Below are positions 55,814 to 63,770 of a stretch of DNA of 64,000 nt, one piece after another; within the stretch, counting starts at the first letter, position 1, and each line of letters begins with the position of its first letter. The translations under genes and the position numbers were made by a program. The stretch is from an uncultured Corynebacterium sp. (GTDB lineage Bacteria; Actinomycetota; Actinomycetes; Mycobacteriales; Mycobacteriaceae), in assembly GCF_946998835.1 (NCBI RefSeq), contig NZ_CAMQAZ010000002.1, positions 86,015-150,014 on the forward strand. Direction: 5' to 3'. A model generated the notes under the pieces. It searched no databases. It saw only the letters and a program-made list of their open reading frames with translations, and was not told the DNA's origin.

Positions 55814-56731
55814 ATGGACACCGGCGAGAACAAGGCTTCAACAACGCCGCAGCCGCGCGCTTCTACAGATGCTCATGACACTGCAGGGCCTCGCGACAAT
55901 GCAGGGCCTCGCGACAATGCAGGCTCTCGCGTCATCCCCGAAAATCGCGTCGCTGCGTTCTTTGACCTGGATAAAACCATCATTGCCAAGAGCTCGGCCT
56001 ACGCGTTCAATAAGCAGCTCCTCGAGCGCGGCATCATCTCACCGAAGGACATGATGCAGATGGCACTCAGCCATGCCCTGTATATGTCCCAGGGGCACGA
56101 CGAATCTCAAATGGAGGCCACCCGCGAGCAGTTTTCCGCCCTTATCGCTGGTCACAGCGCCAGAGAACTTCGACAGGTCGCTACCGAAACACTAGAGAAA
56201 AATATAACGCCGTACATCTACGCCGAGGCGCTGGACCTCATTCGCGAACATCGCGCGCAGGGGCATCAGGTGTTCATTATTTCGGCATCGGCTCGCCAGC
56301 TCGTCGAGCCCATTGCCCACGCACTCGGAATCTACAACGTCGTGTCTACGGAGCTGGAAGTCCGCGACGGTGTCTTCACCGGCGAAACGGAGTTCTTCTG
56401 CCGAGGGAAAAATAAAGCTCTGCAAATGCGTCGGATAGCGGAGAAGCACCAGCTCGACTTGGCCAAATGCTTTGCGTACTCGGATTCCATCACCGATGAG
56501 CCCATGCTTTCCGAGGTCGGTCATCCCGTCGTGGTCAATCCCGACCGAGCACTGCGCAAGGTAGCGACAGAGCGCGAATGGCCAGTGCACCAATTCCGGA
56601 ATCCGGTCCCGCTGTTCCGCGCCCCGTCGAAACGCAATACTGCAATCGTTGCAGGTGTCACACTCGCGCTTGGCGCAGGAGCGACGCTGTTGGCGCTGCG
56701 CAAAAACGACGGCGAATCTAAGACCGACTGA
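55814..56731 (+). CDS. HAD-IB family hydrolase (Rv3661 type)
   Basis: A 305-residue HAD-IB phosphatase-like protein: motif I FFDLDKTII near 50, motif II IISASA, motif III/IV KNKALQ and AYSDSITDEPML. The C-terminus ends in one hydrophobic helix (TAIVAGVTLALGAGATLLAL), so it may be membrane-attached. Members are related to SerB and to phospholipid-type phosphatases; substrate unknown. The first 45 residues are low-complexity and contain a DNAGPR tandem repeat. Confidence 0.88.
   Translation: MDTGENKASTTPQPRASTDAHDTAGPRDNAGPRDNAGSRVIPENRVAAFFDLDKTIIAKSSAYAFNKQLLERGIISPKDMMQMALSHALYMSQGHDESQMEATREQFSALIAGHSARELRQVATETLEKNITPYIYAEALDLIREHRAQGHQVFIISASARQLVEPIAHALGIYNVVSTELEVRDGVFTGETEFFCRGKNKALQMRRIAEKHQLDLAKCFAYSDSITDEPMLSEVGHPVVVNPDRALRKVATEREWPVHQFRNPVPLFRAPSKRNTAIVAGVTLALGAGATLLALRKNDGESKTD
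55877..55930. repeat. 18-bp in-frame tandem repeat, three copies
   Basis: GACAATGCAGGGCCTCGC is repeated three times (first and last copies with one or two changes) inside the HAD-IB gene, encoding D(N/T)AG(P/S)R. Slippage-prone and probably length-variable between strains. Confidence 0.9.
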
Positions 56732-56757
56732 CCTCCACAGGTCAGCAGATACCCCGC

Positions 56758-57780
56758 CTACACGGCGTCGGCGATACCGCGCGCCTCCACAGCACCGGCC
56801 TTCAACCCCTCCAGGTGCAGGAGAATCCACGCACGCAAGCCCTCGGCGCTTCCCGACGCGAACCCTTCAGCGGTCTCGAAATACTCCTGACGGTGGCGAG
56901 TCCAGTAGACCTCCGGCACGGCCAAGCCACGCGGATCCAGACCGGTTGCAACAGTCGTCAACCGCGAAGCAGCACGGGCAATGATGCCGTTGTGATACTC
57001 AAAGGGGCGCAGAGTCAACAGTTCACCGTGCACGATTGCAGATAGCACACCTGCATGAACCTGGCTGCGTCCGGTGATGAAGTCACCCAGCACGTGCAGA
57101 CGCTGCTCCTTCATGGCTGACGAGAGCTTGTCGTCGCCAACTGGGCGACCGGCCTTCATCCGAGCCTCCGAACCGTCCTCGGTCTCACCTGCAGGTGACG
57201 CGTTCAACGCGAACTTGGCCAACACCTGCTGCGGAGCACGCTGCCACACGCGGGTGGTCTCACCGATTGACTCCGGGGAGATAGTGTCAGCAACCCGCAG
57301 AGCTGCTGCGAGCACGGGGTCGGTGACATTGCCGTCGTCGGGAAGCGAAGGCTCGCCGCCTTCTAGCCACGCCGATGCGCGGGCACCACGCAGCACCGAC
57401 TCGGCGCCGGTGACATTGTGCTTGCGCAGGTTGGCCTTGTGTCGGTGAACAGCCTGAATCGCCTTAGCTGCGACATCAGCGGCGTGCGCAACGCCCTCTA
57501 GCTGCCACAGAGGCGCAAGGGGGTCTTTGGGGTCAAGCTGCGGGGCAGGAGCAGCGGATGCCTCCACAGCCCCCTCCGGCCCCTCGGCTGAACCGGCGCT
57601 ATCAACGCCCTCAGCAGGTGTCTTGGCCTGTGCGGCTTCACGCTCTGCGCGCTTCTTCGCCGACACGGATGACACACCCAGGCTCATTCCAGCCAGGCCG
57701 CCTTTTCCGGCACTGGCACCATTGCCAGCTCCGGCACCAATTCCGTTGGCTCCACGCACGTTCTCAGGCTGATTACTCAT
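56758..57780 (-). CDS. Conserved actinobacterial protein with degenerate Fic-like motif (Rv3662c type)
   Basis: A 340-residue cytosolic protein. The first 90 residues are Gly/Ala-rich and disordered; the helical body ends in RPFEYHNGIIARAASR, which resembles the Fic motif HPFxxGNGRxxR but lacks the catalytic His and the GNGR. It matches Rv3662c by position and character. Function unknown; AMP-transfer activity is unlikely given the lost residues. Start at 57780 (MSNQPEN), with AGGGTG upstream. Confidence 0.75.
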   Translation of the reverse strand: MSNQPENVRGANGIGAGAGNGASAGKGGLAGMSLGVSSVSAKKRAEREAAQAKTPAEGVDSAGSAEGPEGAVEASAAPAPQLDPKDPLAPLWQLEGVAHAADVAAKAIQAVHRHKANLRKHNVTGAESVLRGARASAWLEGGEPSLPDDGNVTDPVLAAALRVADTISPESIGETTRVWQRAPQQVLAKFALNASPAGETEDGSEARMKAGRPVGDDKLSSAMKEQRLHVLGDFITGRSQVHAGVLSAIVHGELLTLRPFEYHNGIIARAASRLTTVATGLDPRGLAVPEVYWTRHRQEYFETAEGFASGSAEGLRAWILLHLEGLKAGAVEARGIADAV

Positions 57781-57984
57781 ATCCCACACCCTAATTCTTC
57801 ACTGCCAAGTAAGTGACAAACTTATATAGAAACGAATAGCGATGAGAAAATCTTCACCGAGTTCTTAGCTTTTTCGCCCTTGTGGCGCGCTCTGCCCACA
57901 ATGAAAGGTAGTATGGCAGTTTGTAACTGCAGTTTTAAAGTTTCCAACCATCTTTTCCAACCATCTGCGTAGGAGGAAGTACAC

Positions 57985-58485
57985 GTGAGCAACGACGATA
58001 CGAAGGGTCTCTTTACCGACGGCACCGAACCGCGTGTTACCGCTATCCCGCTGAGCGATGTGGATAGCAACGCTTCGGGCGATGCCAGCATCGGCCAGCT
58101 CGTGTCCAATGCTTCTACGCAGATTTCCGCTCTGGTTCGCTCTGAGATCGAGCTGGCTAAGGCTGAAATTGCTGGTGAGGCTAAGAAGGGCGCAGTTGGC
58201 GGTGGCTTCTTCGCGGTTGCCGGCGTCGTCGCGCTGTACTCCTCGTTCTTCTTTTTCTTCTTCCTCGGCTGGCTGCTGGATGTCTGGCTGCCGACCTGGG
58301 CTGCATTCCTCATCGTTTTCGTTCTGATGCTGGTCATCGCCGGTGTCGCGGCGCTGCTGGGCCTGAAGAAGGTCAAGTCGATTCGCAAGCCGGAAAAGAC
58401 CATCGAGTCGGTGCAGGAACTCAAGTCGGTCGTGCCTTCGGAGGCCGCGAAGAAGTCTTCGCAGTCGAACGGCATGTACACCTAA
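57985..58485 (+). CDS. Putative Actinobacterial Holin-X family membrane protein
   Basis: A 166-residue protein: acidic N-terminus, an amphipathic LVRSEIELAKAEI helix, two TM helices (about 70-95, containing seven consecutive Phe, and 100-125), and a Lys/Ser-rich tail. This is the phage-holin III superfamily (DUF1469/Holin-X) found in actinobacteria, not part of a phage here. GTG start with AGGAGG 6 bases upstream. Function unproven, perhaps envelope-stress related. Terminator follows. Confidence 0.85.
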   Translation: MSNDDTKGLFTDGTEPRVTAIPLSDVDSNASGDASIGQLVSNASTQISALVRSEIELAKAEIAGEAKKGAVGGGFFAVAGVVALYSSFFFFFFLGWLLDVWLPTWAAFLIVFVLMLVIAGVAALLGLKKVKSIRKPEKTIESVQELKSVVPSEAAKKSSQSNGMYT

Positions 58486-58501
58486 ATACTTAAGAGATAT
58501 T

Positions 58502-58531
58502 GGGCGGGACTTTGTCGGTCTCGCCCTTTTG
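58502..58531 (+). terminator. Terminator after the Holin-X gene
   Basis: GGGCGGGAC / GTCTCGCCC (58502-58526) forms a 9-bp stem (one G-T type mismatch) with a 7-base loop and a TTTTGT tail. Confidence 0.9.
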
Positions 58532-58579
58532 TCTTATTCACCCCCGGTTTAAGCCCTTCGGATTAGGTACTTCTCCCTC

Positions 58580-59557
58580 ATGACCTCCCGCAGCGATTCC
58601 CTCACTGGCCCCTGGCAGCATCGACTCATTCACGTCCGCGGCCAGCGCCTCCACATCGCCGAGTGTGGCCGCCCCTCCGATCCGCTCGTGCTGTTTATTC
58701 ACGGCTCGACGGGCGGTTGGTTCGAATGGCGCAAGGTCTTGCCACTGCTTAACGACGACTCGGGCGACCCCCTTCCTGTGCATGCGGTGGCTATCTCCAT
58801 GCGCGGCTACGGTCAATCCGACCGCACACCAAATGGCTACGACCCGTTTGAGGCAGCCCAGGACATCGCCTCATCGATTCGCTCGCTCGGGCACTCGACT
58901 GCAGTGCTGGTCTGCCAGGGGTTCGGCACGTGGGTGGCGTGGACGTTGGCCTCCAAACAGCCGAACCTAGTCGCCGGGATTATTGGCTGCGGCGCTGCGC
59001 ACCCGAAGGTGTGGCTCAACCAGCTGAAAAGCCCGTGGTCGGAGGAGTTCCGCAGCAGCTTGGCACCGCTGCTGCGCCGTTCCTGGTGGGACTCGCGGCC
59101 ACGGGTGCCACGATTCCGGCGCAATAAGTTCAGCACGCAAGCGGCTGAGAATCGCCAACAGCGACTCATTGACCGCATCGTGCGCGAGTCTATGTCCACC
59201 GCCGGAGAGGGTTTCGTCGAGACCTCAGAAGGACAAGAGACAGCGGAACTCATGGCTGACAGCCTGGCCAGCGGTGCACTCCGCCCCGCACTGGCGCACA
59301 TGAACTGGTGGACACGACCGGCTCCGGCCGCTTTTCGCAAGTGGTTGGGCGCAATCGAGGATTCGTCGAGAAGCGATGAGCGCACGGTGCTGCTCGTCGG
59401 CGAACAGGACACCCGCACCCCTCGCGCGCTGGTGGAGCTCAGCTCGGCGCATGTGCGCGTCGTACCGGATTGCGGGCACTTCCTGCCGGTGGAGAAACCA
59501 CAGGCTGTGGTGCAGGCAATCAGAGATCACGTGGACTGGCTGCCGGAGGGCTCCTAA
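58580..59557 (+). CDS. Alpha/beta-hydrolase fold protein, EphE position, nucleophile missing
   Basis: A 325-residue cytosolic alpha/beta-hydrolase-fold protein in the place of Rv3670 (EphE). It keeps the oxyanion HGSTGGW, the MRGYGQS strand, the acid strand VLLVGEQDTRTP and the His in DCGHFLPVEKP, but at the nucleophile elbow it reads VCQGFGTW where GHDWG or GxSxG is expected, so a Gly stands in place of Asp/Ser. It may be inactive or use another chemistry. Divergent from nothing; convergent with marP 30 bases away. Confidence 0.85.
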   Translation: MTSRSDSLTGPWQHRLIHVRGQRLHIAECGRPSDPLVLFIHGSTGGWFEWRKVLPLLNDDSGDPLPVHAVAISMRGYGQSDRTPNGYDPFEAAQDIASSIRSLGHSTAVLVCQGFGTWVAWTLASKQPNLVAGIIGCGAAHPKVWLNQLKSPWSEEFRSSLAPLLRRSWWDSRPRVPRFRRNKFSTQAAENRQQRLIDRIVRESMSTAGEGFVETSEGQETAELMADSLASGALRPALAHMNWWTRPAPAAFRKWLGAIEDSSRSDERTVLLVGEQDTRTPRALVELSSAHVRVVPDCGHFLPVEKPQAVVQAIRDHVDWLPEGS

Positions 59558-59589
59558 GCACTCGCGGGCCTGGGGCCCGCGAGCAGTAA

Positions 59590-60783
59590 CTAGCCCGCGA
59601 CGCACTCCTGCGTGCTGATGGCCCCGTAGTTATCCATCGCCTCATCGATGTGGGGCTGCACCTCGGAGTGCGGCAGCGCGTAACCGGTCTGGTCATTGTT
59701 CACGCCGGCACCGAATACCAGGCCCAGAATCTTGCCCTGTGGCGTAATCAGCGGGCCGCCCGAGTTACCGTGGCGCACATCCGCCTTCAGAACATACGAC
59801 TGCCGCTCGTGCCGAGTCGACGAATAAATATCCGGCCCTCGAATAATGATGTTCTCGTTCACACGCGCGGGCGTGGCCTTAAACGGCCCGGATTCGGGGA
59901 AACCAAGCACTACCGCGTCATCACCAGGGCGAGCTTCCTGGTCAGCCCACTGCAGGGGCTCCAGGGGAAGGTCGGTGGTTCGGAGCAGGGCGACGTCGTC
60001 AAGCGGATCGTAGTGCACGACGTTTGCATCAGCCATGCCCACCACGGTTTCCAGCCGAACCGTGGTGGCGCCGGCGACAACGTGTGCGTTGGTGAGAATC
60101 AGATCCGGTGCGATCACAAAACCCGTGCCCTGCAGCAAGCGCTCGCACTGTGGAGCCTCCCCCAGGACACGGACAATAGACGGTCGAATACTGTCGACAA
60201 CACCCTGCGAAATCACATTGGGGTCGGCGGGTTCATCGGGAATTTCCTGCTTGTAGCCGAATGGCGGAGCGATTGCGGGCATTCCATCATCGCGGAGCTG
60301 GCGGAGAATGCCGCTGAATACATCGCTCCATTCATCAGGTGCGACCTGGTCGATGAGGTTCATCCCCTTGGACTCACGCACCCAGTCAGCAAATTGTCCT
60401 GGCACACCGGCGGCCAGAGGCGCGGCAATCATCCACGTAACCACCAGCGCCGTCACAGATTGCACGATGGCACCAAAGCCCGAATCCAGGCCGACTGCCA
60501 GCGGCGAGCGGATGGTATTCCGCAGTGACTGCCCCGCCACCGCACCCACCACATGGCCAACAAGCGCGAGCAGAATAACGGTGCCGAGGCCCAGTACGAC
60601 CTTTCCCGACTGATTTTCTACCTGCGACATCGCCAGCGGCGCCAAGGGCACGCCAATGACCAGGCCCAGGACGACACCCACAATGGCCATAATCGACGAC
60701 ACGGCACCCTGCTGCCAGCCGACGACAAGCGCGAAAATAAAAACCGCTACCAGCGCAACGTCGAACACTGCAATTGAAGTCAT
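59590..60783 (-). CDS. marP: MarP-type membrane serine protease
   Basis: A 397-residue protease: N-terminal CvpA-like domain with four TM helices (residues 1-130), then an extracytoplasmic chymotrypsin-like domain with His in LTNAHVV, Asp in DPLDDVALL and Ser in RHGNSGGPL. A Cys pair (QCERLL and QECVAG) may form the disulfide known in M. tuberculosis MarP (Rv3671c), which gives acid and oxidative-stress resistance. The start overlaps the Nudix gene stop by 4 bases. Confidence 0.93.
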   Translation of the reverse strand: MTSIAVFDVALVAVFIFALVVGWQQGAVSSIMAIVGVVLGLVIGVPLAPLAMSQVENQSGKVVLGLGTVILLALVGHVVGAVAGQSLRNTIRSPLAVGLDSGFGAIVQSVTALVVTWMIAAPLAAGVPGQFADWVRESKGMNLIDQVAPDEWSDVFSGILRQLRDDGMPAIAPPFGYKQEIPDEPADPNVISQGVVDSIRPSIVRVLGEAPQCERLLQGTGFVIAPDLILTNAHVVAGATTVRLETVVGMADANVVHYDPLDDVALLRTTDLPLEPLQWADQEARPGDDAVVLGFPESGPFKATPARVNENIIIRGPDIYSSTRHERQSYVLKADVRHGNSGGPLITPQGKILGLVFGAGVNNDQTGYALPHSEVQPHIDEAMDNYGAISTQECVAG

Positions 60784-61625
60784 CGTCGTCGGCCTCCCTT
60801 CAGAATCGACAGTTTTTCACCATTAGCGGAACGCGCGAGTACCGGCAAAAGTTTCTGCACATTGGCGTCATCCCACGGTTCTGACCAGCCGGCCACGTCC
60901 AGCAAATAGGACAGTACGCCACCGGTAAAGCCCCACACGACGAAGTCACCAACGTTGAAAGCCGGACCTGTCCAGCCGTGATAACCGAGCATCATGCGGT
61001 TTTCCGGATTCGTCAGGTGGCTAATTGGCACATTGAGTACCGATTCCGTCTCCGCCGGATCGACCACACGCAGCGGATGCGGCGCGTGCCAATAGGCCAA
61101 CACCGGATTGACTGCGAAGCCTGTGCGCGAAATATCAATTGAGTCCAGCACCCGCACCGGTGTCACCGTCTCCCGGTTCAGGCCGGTCTCTTCCTCAGCT
61201 TCACGCAGTGCGGTATCGACCTCGTCCACGTCCTCCGGATCGACACGACCGCCTGGAAATGCCATCTGCCCTGCATGCTTACGCAACGTAGTCGCTCTGT
61301 GCGTAAGGACCACACTGGCATCGTCCGGCCGCTGGTGCGCCTGCGCATCACCGCTGAGCAGCACCAACACCGCCGACCGTGCGGGATTCCGCAGAGGCTC
61401 CTCCTGCGTCGACGAGTCTCGCCGCAATTTCGCAAACGCACGCTTCACGCTTGACGACGCAGCCGAGTGCCCAGCCTCCTGCTGATCCATGTTGCTTGAG
61501 GTGACGTGGCTCGTGCTGGCGGTGTGGTCAACACTAACCAGACGCGGCGGCAAACTATTGGTCAACCACTTCGGCAGATACAACCCCGAACTCGCATCTC
61601 GATTCCACGAACTCCCCTGCGTCAC
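60780..61625 (-). CDS. Nudix hydrolase, CoA pyrophosphatase type
   Basis: A 281-residue Nudix protein (Rv3672c type). The Nudix box reads GGRVDPEDVDEVDTALREAEEETGL region with the REAEEE core; the preceding segment GQMAFPGG matches the CoA-diphosphatase subfamily. N-terminal 75 residues are Ser/His-rich and divergent. Removes CoA or other nucleotide diphosphates. Overlaps its neighbours on both sides by 4 bases, so it is within a tightly coupled nth-tlpA-nudix-marP operon. Confidence 0.9.
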   Translation of the reverse strand: MTQGSSWNRDASSGLYLPKWLTNSLPPRLVSVDHTASTSHVTSSNMDQQEAGHSAASSSVKRAFAKLRRDSSTQEEPLRNPARSAVLVLLSGDAQAHQRPDDASVVLTHRATTLRKHAGQMAFPGGRVDPEDVDEVDTALREAEEETGLNRETVTPVRVLDSIDISRTGFAVNPVLAYWHAPHPLRVVDPAETESVLNVPISHLTNPENRMMLGYHGWTGPAFNVGDFVVWGFTGGVLSYLLDVAGWSEPWDDANVQKLLPVLARSANGEKLSILKGGRRR

Positions 61626-62299
61626 TTCAATGCACCTCGCACAAGGTCAGTAATCTGCTGCGCATCGGTGAACTCACCGGGATGCATGGCCGCCACCGTG
61701 CCGTCGGCTCCAAACACAACGGTGATGGGGACAACCCGCGGCAGATTCAGCGCTGGCCCAACCACGTCGACCGTGTCCGAGTAGGTTGGCAGATCCACGC
61801 CGATTTCCTGCAGTAAGGCCTGGCCACGCCCTGCCTCGCGAGCCGCATGCACCGTCACTACCTGCACATCTGGGTTGTCTTTAGCCCATTGCTGGATAAG
61901 TGGCAGCTCTTGACGACACGGCGCACAGTTCCATGCCCACACATTCAGCACAGTTGGCTTGCCCTCGACGACCTGCCCCATGTCCAGCAATTCCGCCTGG
62001 TCGGCCAACATCGGCAAGCGCACGCCGCTCAGCGAGCCGGTGCCCGCTACCGCTGCGATGTCGTCCTTGGACATTGCTGGGGCTGCGGGTTCGCTCCCAG
62101 CACCGGCATCGCCATTGCCAGCAACACCATCACCGACCTCATCACTGCCGCCGGTGGTATTCACAATCGCGAAAATCACCAGACCCACAATGCTAATTCC
62201 CGCGATGAGCAGAGTAATCAGCGAGGCCGAACGGTTAACGTCCGCCTGCCGATCATCATTGTGGCCACCATTGTGACTACGACCGTCCTGCTCATTCAC
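61622..62299 (-). CDS. TlpA-like membrane-anchored thioredoxin
   Basis: A 225-residue protein: cytosolic His/Asn/Asp-rich N-terminus, one TM helix (about 27-48), a Gly/Ala linker, then a thioredoxin domain with active site WNCAPC near 124 and cis-Pro VVPITVV near 190. Rv3673c type; reduces disulfides outside the membrane, perhaps in cytochrome c maturation. Confidence 0.92.
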   Translation of the reverse strand: MNEQDGRSHNGGHNDDRQADVNRSASLITLLIAGISIVGLVIFAIVNTTGGSDEVGDGVAGNGDAGAGSEPAAPAMSKDDIAAVAGTGSLSGVRLPMLADQAELLDMGQVVEGKPTVLNVWAWNCAPCRQELPLIQQWAKDNPDVQVVTVHAAREAGRGQALLQEIGVDLPTYSDTVDVVGPALNLPRVVPITVVFGADGTVAAMHPGEFTDAQQITDLVRGALK

Positions 62300-62316
62300 G
62301 AAAAAGTGCTCCTCGA

Positions 62317-63246
62317 CTAGTCCTGTGTCGCTGTGGTGTTGCGGGCGCTGTGCCCGTCGTCAAGCGCGGAAAGTTCCTCCCCACTGTAGCCGTCATTAAG
62401 ACCGGCCAGGTAGAGAAGCCACTCCCTGTCGTCCGACTTAATCAGCTTCTCCGCCGTCTCCGGCTCCGCCGGACCCGCGATGCCATACGACGGGCAATCC
62501 GCCGCCAAGAAACATGCCCCGCACGCTGCGCGCCGCGAATGGCACACTCGGCGCCCGTGGAAGATCAGCCGATGCGAAAACCACGTCCACTCTGCGCGCG
62601 GCAGCACCTCCATCATCTCGTGCTCCACTCGCACCGGATCCTCCTGCTCCGTGAGCCCCATGCGACGCACCAAACGCCCGAAATGCGTATCGACCGTCAA
62701 CCCCGGCACCCCAAAAGCATTCCCGAGCACCACATTCGCGGTCTTGCGCCCCACACCCGGCAGCTTCACCAGCTCCTCCAACGTGCCCGGTACCTCGCCG
62801 CCGTGCTGCTCCATGACCCCCTGTGCAAAGCCGATGATGTTCGCCGCCTTATTCCTATAAAAACCAGTCGGCCGAACGAGCTCCTCCACTTCCTCCTGAT
62901 TGGCAACCGCCAGCTCCGCCGGGCTTGGGTACCGAGCGAACAACGCCGGCGTGGTCATATTCACCCGCACATCCGTACACTGCGCCGACAGAATAGTCGC
63001 CACCGCGAGCTCATACGGATTACGAAAGTCCAGCTCACAGTGCGCATTCGGGTACGCCACCGCCAGCGTACGGTTAATCCGCCGCGCACGCCGCACCATC
63101 CCCAGGCGCGTCTCCTTCCCCCGCGCCGCCGGATGCGCCCCCACCGCCCGACGCTTCTTCGACGTCAGGGATCCCTGCGGGTGCGTGGGTTGGGGTTTGC
63201 TTATCTGGTGCATGCTTAACGACGATGCCTTGCCGGTCGTATCCAT
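62317..63246 (-). CDS. nth: Endonuclease III
   Basis: A 309-residue DNA glycosylase/AP lyase that excises oxidised pyrimidines. Helix-hairpin-helix LPGVGRKTANVVL with the catalytic Lys, catalytic Asp in VDTHFGRL, and the [4Fe-4S] loop C-x6-C-x2-C-x5-C (CHSRRAACGACFLAADC). The N-terminus has about 50 basic extra residues and the C-terminus about 40 beyond the cluster, so the start may lie downstream. First gene of the nth-marP operon. Confidence 0.95.
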   Translation of the reverse strand: MDTTGKASSLSMHQISKPQPTHPQGSLTSKKRRAVGAHPAARGKETRLGMVRRARRINRTLAVAYPNAHCELDFRNPYELAVATILSAQCTDVRVNMTTPALFARYPSPAELAVANQEEVEELVRPTGFYRNKAANIIGFAQGVMEQHGGEVPGTLEELVKLPGVGRKTANVVLGNAFGVPGLTVDTHFGRLVRRMGLTEQEDPVRVEHEMMEVLPRAEWTWFSHRLIFHGRRVCHSRRAACGACFLAADCPSYGIAGPAEPETAEKLIKSDDREWLLYLAGLNDGYSGEELSALDDGHSARNTTATQD

Positions 63247-63770
63247 GGTCGTAGTGTATCGGCTACCCCGGATTGCAATTAGCGTGCGTATGTTTTCCGT
63301 ACCTTTAGCGGACAGGATTCTTTTAGCGGACAGGGCTCTTCGATTCGTCCGGTATGTGGATGGAATCGGTAGCAGCTCGGGCGTATACGGTCAGAAAGTC
63401 GCAAAGAGTCATGCCCAACCACAACTTGGAACACCGTTAGCGCATTGCGGCTTCGAAATCCACAGTTCAGAAGCTTTTCATCAGAATTATCCACAGCCGT
63501 AGGCACTCTTTTGATACAGTGGTGTCTATCACATCTTGGTGACGGCGTAGTTTTTGGGATACACCTGCAGAGTCGATTTGTCGCGAAATTCGTCCAGGGT
63601 TGAACGTGCCTTGAAAGCTAGGCAGCGGCGTTACCGGGAAAGACTGAAAGTAGTGGGATGGGGCGGATTCTCTTCCTGTTTGTCCACTGCAGTCTGTAGT
63701 CGAGTGTAAATTTAGTGGCTGCTGGCCGGTATTTTACGGTGGCCAGCGCCCAAGACAGGAGAATTTTACC
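63247..63770. promoter_or_regulatory. nth / glxR divergent control region
   Basis: A 524-base gap holding promoters for both directions. AGTGG-TGTCTA-TCACA at 63518-63533 matches the GlxR consensus at 8 of 10 positions, and glxR is known to be autoregulated in C. glutamicum. A direct repeat TTTTAGCGGACAGG occurs near 63306 and 63322 (16 bases apart). No gene is supported in the gap. Confidence 0.5.

Noticed and set aside
57985..58485. Holin as evidence of a prophage
   Set aside because: The Holin-X family is a normal chromosomal protein in actinobacteria and no phage genes are near.
6003..63224. CGTCGTNAAGC as a strand-biased FtsK/KOPS-type signal
   Set aside because: Orientations are split 13:13 across the window, so it does not point along the replichore.
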